From Flavobacterium anseongense (GTDB lineage Bacteria > Bacteroidota > Bacteroidia > Flavobacteriales > Flavobacteriaceae): DNA of 64,000 bases. A program made the position numbers and the translations under genes. The first letter of the stretch is position 1. Each line of letters opens with the position of its first letter. The notes below the pieces were generated by a model. It saw only the letters and a program-made list of their open reading frames with translations, was not told the origin of the DNA and ran no database searches. Location of the stretch: NCBI RefSeq assembly GCF_021608185.1, contig NZ_JAKIHN010000006.1, forward strand, positions 62,001-126,000, in the 5' to 3' direction. Below, in pieces: positions 25,139 to 34,119 of this stretch.

Positions 25139-25867
25139 ATGCCTCTAATCAAACTCGATGCCATAGATTCGACAAATGACTTTCTAAAGCAATTGGTTAA
25201 AGAATCAGCAGTCGAAAATTTTACGATTGTCATAGCCAAGGAACAAACAAAAGGTAAAGGGCAAATGGGTGCAAAATGGATTTCGGAACCTGGTAAAAAC
25301 CTAACAATGAGCGTTTTGGTTAAAGACGTTCAGTTGACCAATCAGAGTGTTTTTGATTTTAATATTGCAGTAGCACTTTCAATAGTGGATGCTTTAAAAA
25401 AAATGGAGTTTCCTAACATTTCGATAAAATGGCCCAACGACATTATGTCAGATTCGAAGAAAGTGTCAGGGGTTTTAATTGAAAACATTTTTAAGCATGA
25501 CGGTAATTTTAATTCTGTCGTCGGAATCGGATTGAACGTAAACCAAACTAATTTTAAAGATTTACCTCAGGCAACTTCACTAAAGTGTATCACCGGGAAA
25601 GATTACGACTTGGAAGAAATCGCGTTACTTTTGTCTGATTCTTTGCAGGGTTTTATGCAGGTATTAGCAAAACACCGCGAAATACTTTGGGATTTTTACC
25701 ATCAAAATCTGTATAAACTAAATTATCCGTCGCCTTTTGAAGATAAAAACGGAAATCGCTTTATGGGCATCATCAAAAAAGTTACCCGTGATGGAAAACT
25801 TGAGGTTTTACTCGATAATGACACAGTAACTCACTATGATGTCAAAGAGATAAAAATGCTCTTTTAG
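25139..25867 (+). CDS. birA: Biotin--[acetyl-CoA-carboxylase] ligase
   Basis: 242 residues from the ATG at 25139 (MPLIKLDAIDSTNDFL). A longer frame from 25064 would run into the rsfS promoter. Motifs: STNDFLK, KEQTKGKGQMGAKW (the GRGRRG-like biotinyl-AMP loop in variant form), IKWPNDIM and GVLIENIF, with GIGLNVNQ. There is no N-terminal DNA-binding domain, so this is a monofunctional ligase. It loads biotin onto acetyl-CoA carboxylase. It overlaps the convergent lipoprotein gene by four bases. Confidence 0.93.
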   Translation: MPLIKLDAIDSTNDFLKQLVKESAVENFTIVIAKEQTKGKGQMGAKWISEPGKNLTMSVLVKDVQLTNQSVFDFNIAVALSIVDALKKMEFPNISIKWPNDIMSDSKKVSGVLIENIFKHDGNFNSVVGIGLNVNQTNFKDLPQATSLKCITGKDYDLEEIALLLSDSLQGFMQVLAKHREILWDFYHQNLYKLNYPSPFEDKNGNRFMGIIKKVTRDGKLEVLLDNDTVTHYDVKEIKMLF

Positions 25868-26274
25868 TGTTTTAGTGTCACGGCAAATCCATCGGCTATG
25901 GATTGGTCAATTATCAAGCTGTCATTTACTACAGAATAGCATCCATATTCAGAGCCGTCTATATAGATACTTTCAGCACAAGGCATTTCGGGATTATTGA
26001 CGAAGTGATAATTATAAACTCCGGTTTCTAATACATCCCACAAATTTGGATCAGTGTTATTGTTGGTTACTGTAACAGTTTGTGTAATCGGATTAAAATC
26101 CCAAGTAATCATTCCTTCGGGGAAGTCGTTGTTTATTCCGGCAAATGTACCGCTAACGTTAACTAATTTCCATTGTCCGGTAACGGAATCAGATGTTGGA
26201 GTACTTGAATCTTTACTACATCCAACAAATAAAAGCATTATTAAAATTCCTAAAATTAAGTGTTGCTTTTTCAT
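25864..26274 (-). CDS. Small lipocalin-like lipoprotein
   Basis: 136 residues with a type II signal peptide ending LLFVGC (Cys19). The mature region begins SVTGQWKLVNVSG, the opening strand typical of lipocalin-like domains, followed by alternating strands and a Cys pair (PCAESIY, YGCYSVV). It is probably an outer-membrane-anchored binding protein of unknown ligand. The stop overlaps that of birA, so the transcripts are antisense at their 3' ends. Confidence 0.68.
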   Translation of the reverse strand: MKKQHLILGILIMLLFVGCSKDSSTPTSDSVTGQWKLVNVSGTFAGINNDFPEGMITWDFNPITQTVTVTNNNTDPNLWDVLETGVYNYHFVNNPEMPCAESIYIDGSEYGCYSVVNDSLIIDQSIADGFAVTLKH

Positions 26275-26394
26275 AGTTTTGTTTTTTCAAGTCAGATACT
26301 TTGTTACAAAATTGGTTGCGCAAGACAATAAAAAAATGTAAATCAAGATAACACTAAATTGAAAATAATTCTTTTTCTTTGGAGCTAAATTAAT

Positions 26395-26402
26395 TACTTT
26401 TG
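26395..26402 (+). promoter_or_regulatory. -7 box for sucC
   Basis: TACTTTTG matches TAnnTTTG, about 50 bp upstream of the sucC ATG. The nearest TTTG (26378-26381) is only 13 bp upstream of it. Confidence 0.4.
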
Positions 26403-26452
26403 TGGCACATTTAGCTGAATCAGTTCAGCATCTCACAATCTAACTCATTATT

Positions 26453-27646
26453 ATGAACATACACGAATATCAAGGTAAAGAAATTTTAGCCAGCTATGGC
26501 GTTCGAGTTCAACGTGGTATTGTTGCTAACAGCCCGGTAGAAGCTGTGGCTGCTGCAAAACAATTAACAGCAGAAACAGGAACAGGCTGGCACGTTATCA
26601 AAGCTCAAATTCACGCAGGTGGAAGAGGAAAAGGTGGTGGCGTAAAATTGGCAAAAAACCTGCAACAGGTAGAAGAACTGTCAGAGCAAATTATTGGCAT
26701 GATGTTAAAAACACCTCAAACTCCGGCAGAAGGAAAAAGAGTGCACAAAGTTTTAATTGCTGAAGATGTTTATTATCCGGGAGAAAGTGAAACCAAAGAG
26801 TTTTATATGTCGGTTCTTTTAAACAGAGCCAAAGCAAGAAACATGATTATGTATTCAACCGAAGGTGGAATGGATATCGAAGAAGTTGCTGAACACACTC
26901 CACATTTAATCTTTACCGAAGAAATTGATCCTTCAGTTGGATTGCAGGGTTTTCAGGCACGTAGAATTGCTTTCAATCTTGGACTTTCAGGAAACGCTTT
27001 CAAAGAAATGGTAAAGTTTGTTGATTCTTTATATAACGCTTATGTAGGTTCCGATGCTTCCATGTTTGAAATTAATCCGGTTTTAAAAACATCGGATAAT
27101 AAAATTATGGCTGTTGATGCCAAAGTAAATATTGACGACAATTCCTTGTACCGTCAGGCAAAATATGCTGATATGCGCGACATTCGTGAAGAAAATCCAA
27201 TTGAAGTTGAGGCCAAAGAAGTTGGTTTGAATTATGTTGACCTTGACGGAACTGTTGGCTGTATGGTTAATGGTGCTGGATTAGCAATGGCAACAATGGA
27301 TTTGATTAAATATGCAGGTTTTGAACCGGCTAATTTCCTAGACGTTGGTGGAACTGCCGATGCAAAACGTGTAGAAACTGCGTTTAGAATTATCTTGAAA
27401 GATCCAAACGTAAAAGCAATTTTGATTAATATTTTTGGTGGAATTGTTCGTTGCGACAGAGTAGCACAAGGTGTTGTTGATGCCTATAAAAATATGGGTG
27501 ATGCTATAAAAGTGCCAATCATTGTGCGTCTTCAGGGAACCAATGCCGAAATCGCAAAAGAGTTAATTGATAATTCCGGAATGCCAATTTTATCGGCCAC
27601 ACAATTTCAGGAAGCTGCTGACCAAGTTAAAGCTGCTTTGTCATAA
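26453..27646 (+). CDS. sucC: Succinate--CoA ligase (ADP-forming) subunit beta
   Basis: 397 residues. ATP-grasp domain at the N-terminus (MNIHEYQGKEILASYGV, KAQIHAGGRGKGGGVKL) and the ligase domain at the C-terminus (NFLDVGGTADAKRV, NIFGGIVRCD). It forms a complex with SucD and makes ATP from succinyl-CoA in the TCA cycle. sucD is not adjacent; the gene ends in its own terminator. Confidence 0.97.
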   Translation: MNIHEYQGKEILASYGVRVQRGIVANSPVEAVAAAKQLTAETGTGWHVIKAQIHAGGRGKGGGVKLAKNLQQVEELSEQIIGMMLKTPQTPAEGKRVHKVLIAEDVYYPGESETKEFYMSVLLNRAKARNMIMYSTEGGMDIEEVAEHTPHLIFTEEIDPSVGLQGFQARRIAFNLGLSGNAFKEMVKFVDSLYNAYVGSDASMFEINPVLKTSDNKIMAVDAKVNIDDNSLYRQAKYADMRDIREENPIEVEAKEVGLNYVDLDGTVGCMVNGAGLAMATMDLIKYAGFEPANFLDVGGTADAKRVETAFRIILKDPNVKAILINIFGGIVRCDRVAQGVVDAYKNMGDAIKVPIIVRLQGTNAEIAKELIDNSGMPILSATQFQEAADQVKAALS

Positions 27647-27665
27647 AGAAATAAATAGTTTAGAA

Positions 27666-27697
27666 AAAAAATCCTGAGTTAAAGCTCGGGATTTTTT
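27666..27697 (+). terminator. Intrinsic terminator after sucC
   Basis: Stem AAAAATCCTGAG with CTCGGGATTTTT (one G-U pair), 6-nt loop, T run. Confidence 0.85.
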
Positions 27698-27733
27698 ATT
27701 ATTTTTCGGCACTATTTTATCAATACCATACAA

Positions 27734-29080
27734 ATGAATACAATTGATTTTTCAATCAAAAGAGTTAACCTTCTTATCATTTTGATTTCATCTTTGATGA
27801 TGTTTGTTGTTCTTAATCTACCTGTTAAGGCGAAACCTTTTGGCGATGATTTTTCCTTTCACGCTCAGTCTAAAAATCTTGCAGCCTATATAAAAGGAGA
27901 TATTGCATACAATCAAGTTTATATAACCAAAGCTCCCGGACCAGTAATTTTTTACACGCTGGCCTACCTTTTGGCACCTTCAAATCCTACAGATGACCAG
28001 CTATGGATTTTTGCTGTGATGGCTACTTTTATAATTTCTACAGTTAGTTTATTGCTAATTTTTAGGATTGGCTCTAATTTGTTTTCCAAGGAAGTTGGCC
28101 TTTTAGCAGTTCTACTCATTTTTATATTTCCGATTCACGCTTATTATTCTTTGGGAATTTTAGCAGAAATCCCGGCTTTCTTCTCATTTTCCGTGGCACT
28201 TTATGGTTGGTCTAAAGTATTGCAGAATCCGGATAAAATAAAAGGCTGGATATTATTGACTTTTGGAATTTGGTTTTTTATTTTAAACAGACCAAACGTT
28301 ATGTTGATACTAGGTTTAGGAATTTTGATACTAATCTATGCCTTTTTTAAAAGAAAGGTTTTTTTTAGAACCTATGGGAAAAAATTAGCTGTAACATTTT
28401 GCGTTATTGGATTAATGAGTTATGGAACGCTGCATTTGGCAAAGATAATTACCGGAAAGAATTCGGGTGAAAATCCGGAATCGCTTTTTTATTTTGTGGC
28501 TCATCAAGGCAGATTTCAGTTTAGGGATGAACCAACCGATTTTCGTTTTTGGGATAATGATGTAAGAGCAGATAGTAAAGATTATCAAAATTGGGGGAAA
28601 AGTGGGACAGAATTATCCATTTTAATGGAAAAAACACATAAATCTTCTAATGAAGTTTATAGAAGCTTTTTGATTAACGATGCGCTTGAACATCCTTTTT
28701 TATTTACGAGACAGTTCATAGTTAAATGTATCTTCGGGCATACTTATTTCATCAATAGTGTTAAACCAAAAGATTTTCATATCGGACCTTTTCATGGAGG
28801 AGTTCTATATTGGTTTATCATTCTGGTAATAAACTTTGTTAATTTATTACTCATTCTGGGAGCGTTTATCTTTTTATTCAAAGAAAAAAATCTCATGAAC
28901 TATTGGCTGTTTTGGTCAGTAATTGCGGCCTTATTAATTTTTCATGGATTGACTTATATGGAACCACGATATATGTTTCCGTCGAGAGTGGCTTTATATA
29001 TAATGAGTGCTGCCGGTTTATACAAAATTAAATGGATTCAAAACAGAGTCAATTCTATTGCTAAATTTGTTTTCCCATAA
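27734..29080 (+). CDS. Glycosyltransferase family 39-like integral membrane protein
   Basis: 448 residues with about ten hydrophobic segments and a GT-C-type first loop (KPFGDDFSFHAQSKNLAAYI, then YITKAPGPVIFYTLA), as in ArnT/PMT-like enzymes that use polyprenyl-phosphate sugars as donors. It lies convergent, 6 bp away, to a GT2 polyprenol-phosphate sugar synthase-like gene, so donor synthesis and transfer may be encoded side by side. The acceptor is unknown. Confidence 0.75.
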   Translation: MNTIDFSIKRVNLLIILISSLMMFVVLNLPVKAKPFGDDFSFHAQSKNLAAYIKGDIAYNQVYITKAPGPVIFYTLAYLLAPSNPTDDQLWIFAVMATFIISTVSLLLIFRIGSNLFSKEVGLLAVLLIFIFPIHAYYSLGILAEIPAFFSFSVALYGWSKVLQNPDKIKGWILLTFGIWFFILNRPNVMLILGLGILILIYAFFKRKVFFRTYGKKLAVTFCVIGLMSYGTLHLAKIITGKNSGENPESLFYFVAHQGRFQFRDEPTDFRFWDNDVRADSKDYQNWGKSGTELSILMEKTHKSSNEVYRSFLINDALEHPFLFTRQFIVKCIFGHTYFINSVKPKDFHIGPFHGGVLYWFIILVINFVNLLLILGAFIFLFKEKNLMNYWLFWSVIAALLIFHGLTYMEPRYMFPSRVALYIMSAAGLYKIKWIQNRVNSIAKFVFP

Positions 29081-29086
29081 AGTAGG

Positions 29087-29839
29087 TTATAATTTATAGT
29101 GCAATTTTAACTTGATCAATTCAAATGGAACTTTGAAATAATCACTTAGTTTTATTTTGGAGCCTTTGACATCTTTCCATGTGCTTATAAATTTTTCCTG
29201 AGCTATTTCATTGATGTCTGAATTTTTTTGTGTTTGAATAGTTCTGCAAAATAATTCAATATCAAAAAACCATTTAGATATAAATTCTTCTGAAAAGATA
29301 TCTTTAATAATGGTCGTTTTGAAAAACTTAAAGCCACATTGGGTATCATAAACAGCTGTTTTTAGAACCCAATTGCTAACTACAGTAGCAAAAATTCTAC
29401 CCAATAAATACCTTATGAATCTTCGCTCTACATTGCCGCCAAGATGTTTTATTCTTGATCCGAAAACAATTTGTTTTTGAGGGTTTTCAAAAACCAGGAT
29501 AGCGTTTTTTATTTCAAATAATGGTGTAGCTAAATCAGCGTCGAGAAAACCAATAATGTCAAATTTATTTTGGTCAAACATATAGTTAACACCATGTCTT
29601 ACGGTTTCGGCTTTGCCTATATTTTTTTCATTATTAAGAACATAAACCTGATTTGGAAATTTTACCATAAATTGCTCCAACAGCGTTAAAGTATCGTCTT
29701 TACTACCATCGTTTACAAAGCAGAAAAAGTGATTTGGACAAGTTTGTATGTTTTTTTCAAAATCATCAAGACAAATTCTCTTAGCTTCGTTGTAACAAGG
29801 GACAACAATACCTATTTTATAACTATTCTTACTATCCAT
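29087..29839 (-). CDS. GT2 glycosyltransferase, dolichyl-phosphate sugar synthase-like
   Basis: 250 residues. GT-A fold with VPCYNEAKRI, VNDGSKDDT, the metal-binding DADLATP (DxD) and the DTQCGFKFF block characteristic of polyprenyl-phosphate glucosyl/mannosyl transferases. It lacks C-terminal membrane helices. It shares a transcript with the methyltransferase 8 bp upstream. It probably makes a lipid-linked sugar used by the neighbouring GT39-like protein. Confidence 0.82.
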   Translation of the reverse strand: MDSKNSYKIGIVVPCYNEAKRICLDDFEKNIQTCPNHFFCFVNDGSKDDTLTLLEQFMVKFPNQVYVLNNEKNIGKAETVRHGVNYMFDQNKFDIIGFLDADLATPLFEIKNAILVFENPQKQIVFGSRIKHLGGNVERRFIRYLLGRIFATVVSNWVLKTAVYDTQCGFKFFKTTIIKDIFSEEFISKWFFDIELFCRTIQTQKNSDINEIAQEKFISTWKDVKGSKIKLSDYFKVPFELIKLKLHYKL

Positions 29840-29847
29840 TTTTTGTT

Positions 29848-30570
29848 TTAAATTTTACCATAAGCTATACAGGTTATACCCATTAATTTGTTTTGAGTCA
29901 AATAATTTGCATCAAAACGACATAGTAAGAACAAGATTTTATTCAGAATTGGGGATAAAGGTTTCATATCTGATTTAACTTCTTTGCTCGGAAATAAATT
30001 CGATATTTTTCTGCTAAACCAAACTAACGGGAATAAAATTCCATACAGATAATATGTCGAAATAATTGTATAGTTACTATCGAGTAGCACTTTTTTTAAT
30101 GTTGGAATTGTATACCTTCTGTAATGGCATAAATAGACATCATGAGCCGACCACAAAGACTTAAAGGCAGGGACTGTTATAAAAAAATAATTCTGACCTA
30201 CTGTATTGGCTCTTATTTCATCAATCATTTTTTTATCGTCCTCTAAATGTTCCAAAACATCCATCATTACCACTAAAGAATCTGAAATATGATTTGGAAT
30301 CGCTTTTTGCTTGATTAATCTTGTATTAGAAGATTTTTCGATTTCTTCTTCAGAGTATTCGGTATCAATTAAATAACAGTTGTTTATTTTGTCCGGAAAT
30401 GCTTTTAAAAGTTCCTCAGCAAAAAAACCAGTGCCCGAACCAACATCAATAATATTGTACTTTATGCCCTTTGACAAACTTTCGAAGTAATTCAACAGCG
30501 GGATTTTTTTACTTTGATAATACCAGTGTATATTTTGGTCAATACCGCTCGAAATCTCTTTAATGTCCAT
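29848..30570 (-). CDS. Class I SAM-dependent methyltransferase
   Basis: 240 residues. Motif I is IIDVGSGTGFFAEELL and the acidic motif II is LIDTEYS. VVMMDVLEHLEDD is the usual post-II motif. A hydrophobic C-terminal portion (LYGILFPLVWFSRKISNLF) suggests membrane association and a lipid or polyprenyl substrate. It precedes the GT2 gene by 8 bp. Confidence 0.82.
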   Translation of the reverse strand: MDIKEISSGIDQNIHWYYQSKKIPLLNYFESLSKGIKYNIIDVGSGTGFFAEELLKAFPDKINNCYLIDTEYSEEEIEKSSNTRLIKQKAIPNHISDSLVVMMDVLEHLEDDKKMIDEIRANTVGQNYFFITVPAFKSLWSAHDVYLCHYRRYTIPTLKKVLLDSNYTIISTYYLYGILFPLVWFSRKISNLFPSKEVKSDMKPLSPILNKILFLLCRFDANYLTQNKLMGITCIAYGKI

Positions 30571-30666
30571 TTGTTATGATTGATTTATAAATTTTGTAAA
30601 TATAATATTTTTAATAGATGATAGTTAAGTTTGGATGGTAACTTGACTTAATTAAAAATTGGTTTT

Positions 30667-30747
30667 TTAAGAGTTAATCATCATTCTGGACAGATACTTA
30701 AAAGTGATGAATTTTCCTTTTGGAGTCAGTACATCTTGAGTTGCCAT
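30667..30747 (-). CDS. Possible 26-residue small protein
   Basis: ATG at 30747 to TAA at 30667-30669, starting MATQDVLTPKGKF with a basic, amphipathic rest (KYLSRMM). It is an unusually protein-like short frame in an otherwise empty spacer, but there is no clear ribosome binding site or promoter. It could be a remnant of a longer gene or chance. Confidence 0.25.
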   Translation of the reverse strand: MATQDVLTPKGKFITFKYLSRMMINS

Positions 30748-30773
30748 AAGAGTTTCTTAGAAAACATTGGTTA

Positions 30774-30792
30774 TTGATAAAATTTTTATCAA
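30774..30792. promoter_or_regulatory. 19-bp perfect palindrome upstream of gltA
   Basis: TTGATAAAA, one base, TTTTATCAA: a 9-bp dyad about 53 bp before the gltA -7 box. It has the size and symmetry of a dimeric repressor or activator site. No regulator gene is adjacent. Confidence 0.4.
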
Positions 30793-30844
30793 ATAATTAA
30801 CGAAAACGCTACTATATTTCTTTTTTATTTCATTTCGAATTCCC

Positions 30845-30852
30845 TAAATTTG
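30845..30852 (+). promoter_or_regulatory. -7 box for gltA
   Basis: TAAATTTG, exact match to TAnnTTTG, 43 bp before the ATG. A TTTT at 30821-30824 occupies the -33 position with a 20-bp spacer. Confidence 0.5.
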
Positions 30853-30895
30853 TTAAATTATTTATTTATCAGATTTAATTCCCTTATTTTATACC

Positions 30896-32179
30896 ATGTC
30901 CAAAACAGCAATATTAGAATTTGATGGCAACAAATATGAGTTTCCGGTAATTGTAGGAAGCGAAAATGAAGCAGCTATCGATATCGAAAAACTACGCGCT
31001 TTAACAGGTGCAATAACGCTTGATCCGGGTTATAAAAACTCAGGTTCTTGTCAAAGTGAAATCACTTTCCTTGATGGTGAAGAAGGAATTCTTCGTTACC
31101 GCGGTTATGCCATTGAAGATCTAGCCGAAAAAGCAGATTTTCTTGAGGTTTCTTATTTAGTGATTTTCGGAGAATTACCAACAAAAAGTCAGTTAACCCA
31201 ATTTGAAACTGACATCAGAAAATACACTTTGGTAAATGAAGAAATGAAAAACATCATCGATGGTTTTCCAAAAACGGCTCATCCAATGGGTGTTTTGTCT
31301 TCGCTTACAAGTGCACTAACAGCTTTTAATCCAAAAGTAGTTAATGTAGAAAACGAAAAAGAAATGTATGAAGCTGTTTGCAAAACCATGGGTAAATTCC
31401 TTGTGATTGCAACTTGGACATACAGAAAAATGATGGGTTATCCTTTAAATTATTATGATAACACCATTGGGTATGTTGAGAATTTTATGCAGTTGATGTT
31501 TAAATTACCAACCGGACCATATTCACCAAATCCAGTTGTAGTAGATGCTTTAGATAAATTATTTATCCTTCACGCAGATCACGAGCAAAACTGTTCTACC
31601 TCTACGGTGAGAATTGTTGGTTCATCACACGCCGGATTATTTGCATCGATTTCTGCCGGAGTTTCGGCACTTTGGGGACCATTGCACGGTGGCGCTAATC
31701 AAGCTGTTTTAGAAATGTTGGAAGCCATTCAAAAAGATGGTGGCGATTCAGCGAAATATATGGCGAAAGCCAAAGACAAAGATGACCCTTTCCGTTTGAT
31801 GGGATTTGGACACAGGGTTTATAAAAACTTTGATCCAAGAGCGCGAATCATTAAAAAAGCAGCCGATGAAGTTTTGAAAGATCTTGGTGTTGATGATCCA
31901 ATCCTAAGAATTGCAAAAGAATTAGAAGAAGCAGCCTTAGTTGATGAATACTTCGTATCAAGAAAATTGTATCCGAATGTTGATTTCTATTCCGGAATTA
32001 TTTATCGTGCTTTAGGAATCCCAACCGATATGTTTACCGTAATGTTTGCCATCGGTAGATTACCGGGTTGGATTGCACAATGGAAAGAAATGCGCATCAA
32101 CAAAGAACCTATCGGAAGACCAAGACAAGTCTATACAGGTTATCCTTTAAGAGAATTCAAAACAGTGGATAATAGATAA
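30896..32179 (+). CDS. gltA: Citrate synthase (type II)
   Basis: 427 residues. Catalytic His in LHADHEQNCSTSTVR, His in GPLHGGANQAV and Asp in YPNVDFYSG are all present, with GFGHRVYKNFDPRA. It condenses acetyl-CoA and oxaloacetate, entering the TCA cycle. The N-terminal small beta domain marks the hexameric, NADH-sensitive type found in Gram-negative bacteria. Monocistronic. Confidence 0.97.
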   Translation: MSKTAILEFDGNKYEFPVIVGSENEAAIDIEKLRALTGAITLDPGYKNSGSCQSEITFLDGEEGILRYRGYAIEDLAEKADFLEVSYLVIFGELPTKSQLTQFETDIRKYTLVNEEMKNIIDGFPKTAHPMGVLSSLTSALTAFNPKVVNVENEKEMYEAVCKTMGKFLVIATWTYRKMMGYPLNYYDNTIGYVENFMQLMFKLPTGPYSPNPVVVDALDKLFILHADHEQNCSTSTVRIVGSSHAGLFASISAGVSALWGPLHGGANQAVLEMLEAIQKDGGDSAKYMAKAKDKDDPFRLMGFGHRVYKNFDPRARIIKKAADEVLKDLGVDDPILRIAKELEEAALVDEYFVSRKLYPNVDFYSGIIYRALGIPTDMFTVMFAIGRLPGWIAQWKEMRINKEPIGRPRQVYTGYPLREFKTVDNR

Positions 32180-32196
32180 ATTATTCATTTAAAATA

Positions 32197-32228
32197 AAAA
32201 AACTCCTTGTGCAAACAAGGAGTTTTTT
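32197..32228. terminator. Bidirectional terminator between gltA and msrBA
   Basis: Perfect 14-bp stem AAAAAACTCCTTGT with ACAAGGAGTTTTTT around a GCAA loop. T tracts on both strands. Confidence 0.92.
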
Positions 32229-32232
32229 AATA

Positions 32233-33333
32233 TTATTTCTTTTTCAATCTATCTTTAAAGACTTTCTCAAACTTTTCAATCTTGGGTTGAATCACCATTT
32301 GACAGTAAGGCTGGTCTTTGTTATTTTCATAATAATTCTGATGATAATCTTTTGCTTTATAAAAAGCCTTAAATGGTTCTAAAGTGGTTACAATTTTACT
32401 GCCGTAAACGTTAGCGTTATTCAGTTCGGCAATGATACTTTCAGCCGCTTTCTTTTGTTCTTCATTTGCGTAAAAAATCACCGAACGATATTGTGTTCCC
32501 ACATCAGCACCTTGACGGTTCAATGTCGTTGGGTCATGAACGGTAAAAAATACTTGAAAAATTTCATCCAAGTTGGTTTTAGTTTTATCGTAAGTAATCT
32601 GAACTACTTCAGCAGCACCGGTTCTTCCTGTACAGACTTCTTCATAACTTGGATTGGCAACAGTTCCGCCGGCAAATCCGGATACTACTTTATCGACACC
32701 TTCTAACTTTTCATACACAGCTTCAACACACCAATAGCAGCCACCACCAAGTACGATGGACTCTAAATTGCCTTTAGCTACAGTTGCATCAGGAACAAAA
32801 TCTAATGAAATAGCATTCATGCAGTAACGCTTTCCTGTTGGTTCCGGACCATCATCAAATAAATGTCCCAAATGGCTGTTGCATCTTCCACAGAGTGCTT
32901 CTATTCTTTGCATTCCGTAGGAGTTGTCATCTTTAAAAGTAATGCTGTTTTTATTTTCCTGTTCAAAGAAACTTGGCCAGCCACAACTGCTTGTAAACTT
33001 TTGGTCAGAACGGAAAAGTTTCAATCCACAAGCTGCACAATAGTAAGTTCCTTTGGCTTCTGAATTCCACATGGTTCCGGTAAAAGCTCTTTCAGTATCC
33101 GCTTGACGGGCAACAGCATATAAATCTGGAGATAGTACTTTCTTCCATTCGGCTTCAGACACATTTAATTTTGCGGTATCAGTGTTTGAGTAATACGGAT
33201 TTTCAGGTTTTGAAATTACATTTTCCATAGCGATGGGTTTTGAAGTTTTGTTTGCTTTATTGTTTGTTTGTCCACAGGCATTTAGCATGAATAGTGGTAA
33301 CAAAAGTAAAAAGTTAAAAATTGATTTTCGCAT
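32233..33333 (-). CDS. msrBA: Bifunctional lipoprotein methionine sulfoxide reductase MsrB-MsrA
   Basis: 366 residues from the ATG at 33333 (MRKSIFNFLLLLPLFMLNAC), whose lipobox places Cys20 at the mature N-terminus. MsrB comes first (about 70-195): zinc CxxC pairs in CAACGLKLF and CGRCNSHLGH, and the catalytic Cys in RYCMNAISL. MsrA follows (about 205-366) with GGGCYWCVEAVY. Together they repair R- and S-methionine sulfoxide in envelope proteins. The domain order B-A is the reverse of many fusions. Its electron donor must reach the periplasm; none is encoded nearby. Confidence 0.92.
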   Translation of the reverse strand: MRKSIFNFLLLLPLFMLNACGQTNNKANKTSKPIAMENVISKPENPYYSNTDTAKLNVSEAEWKKVLSPDLYAVARQADTERAFTGTMWNSEAKGTYYCAACGLKLFRSDQKFTSSCGWPSFFEQENKNSITFKDDNSYGMQRIEALCGRCNSHLGHLFDDGPEPTGKRYCMNAISLDFVPDATVAKGNLESIVLGGGCYWCVEAVYEKLEGVDKVVSGFAGGTVANPSYEEVCTGRTGAAEVVQITYDKTKTNLDEIFQVFFTVHDPTTLNRQGADVGTQYRSVIFYANEEQKKAAESIIAELNNANVYGSKIVTTLEPFKAFYKAKDYHQNYYENNKDQPYCQMVIQPKIEKFEKVFKDRLKKK

Positions 33334-33472
33334 AGCTTTATCTTTAATATCTACGGCAAATTTACTACACAATATACGAAGAGAATTGTCGTGTAGTTTA
33401 CAAAAAGAGGTGTTTTAAGGAAAGTTTAACGGTTGTTCAAAACGTATAATTATGAAGGCTGATTTTTTTTCG

Positions 33473-33480
33473 TATTTTTG
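33473..33480 (+). promoter_or_regulatory. -7 box for idi
   Basis: TATTTTTG, exact TAnnTTTG, 17 bp before the idi ATG; no clear TTTG at -33. Confidence 0.4.
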
Positions 33481-33497
33481 GATGGTTAATAAAAGAT

Positions 33498-34025
33498 ATG
33501 ACAGAAGAACAAGTAATCTTGGTAAACCAACAAGATGAACCTATCGGTTTAATGAACAAACTCGAAGCGCATGAAAAGGCAGTATTGCATCGTGCTTTTT
33601 CAGTTTTTGTATTGAATAAGAATAACGAAATCATGTTGCAGCAACGTGCCCATCACAAGTATCATTCACCTTTATTATGGACAAATACCTGTTGCAGTCA
33701 CCAACGAAATGGAGAAACCAATATCGAAGCCGGAACACGCAGATTGTTTGAAGAAATGGGTTTCAAAACCGAACTCAAAGAACTTTTTCATTTTATTTAC
33801 AAAGCACCATTTGATAACGGTTTGACCGAGCATGAATTAGATCACGTGATGATTGGTTATTACAATGAAGAACCAATAATAAATAAAGAAGAAGTCGAAA
33901 GCTGGAAATGGATGAAAATAGAAGACGTAAAAACCGATATGCTTCAAAATCCGAACATATATACGGTTTGGTTCAAAATAATTTTTGACGAGTTCTATCA
34001 CTATTTGGAAGAACATAAGATTTAG
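33498..34025 (+). CDS. idi: Isopentenyl-diphosphate delta-isomerase, type 1
   Basis: 175 residues of the Nudix fold. The catalytic Cys is in TNTCCSHQRNGE and the Glu residues in ELDHVMIGYY. The metal-binding HRAFSVFVLN start and the Nudix-like EAGTRRLFEEMGF are present. It equilibrates isopentenyl and dimethylallyl diphosphate for quinone, carotenoid and polyprenol synthesis. Followed by an inverted repeat directly at its stop. Confidence 0.95.
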   Translation: MTEEQVILVNQQDEPIGLMNKLEAHEKAVLHRAFSVFVLNKNNEIMLQQRAHHKYHSPLLWTNTCCSHQRNGETNIEAGTRRLFEEMGFKTELKELFHFIYKAPFDNGLTEHELDHVMIGYYNEEPIINKEEVESWKWMKIEDVKTDMLQNPNIYTVWFKIIFDEFYHYLEEHKI

Positions 34026-34026
34026 T

Positions 34027-34090
34027 TAACCACAAAAGACACAAAGTTATCTTTGATTCTTTTGCTAAACTTTTGTGACTTTTGTGGTTA
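34027..34090. repeat. Inverted repeat of CACAAAAG words after idi
   Basis: TAACCACAAAAG-ACACAAAG (34027-34046) faces CTTTTGTGACTTTTGTGGTTA (written as two words here: CTTTTGTGAC, TTTTGTGGTTA; 34070-34090), with two small differences. The loop is 23 nt. It starts two bases after the idi stop and could act as a terminator or mRNA 3' stem. Confidence 0.7.
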
Positions 34091-34119
34091 TAAAAGATAA
34101 GGCACAAAAGAAATAAATT

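Larger units (their letters stand above)
30571..30895. other. 325-bp intergenic region between the methyltransferase and gltA
   Basis: It contains a gltA -7 box (TAAATTTG, 30845-30852), a 19-bp perfect palindrome (30774-30792) and one possible 26-codon minus-strand ORF (30667-30747). No other gene is visible. Confidence 0.6.
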
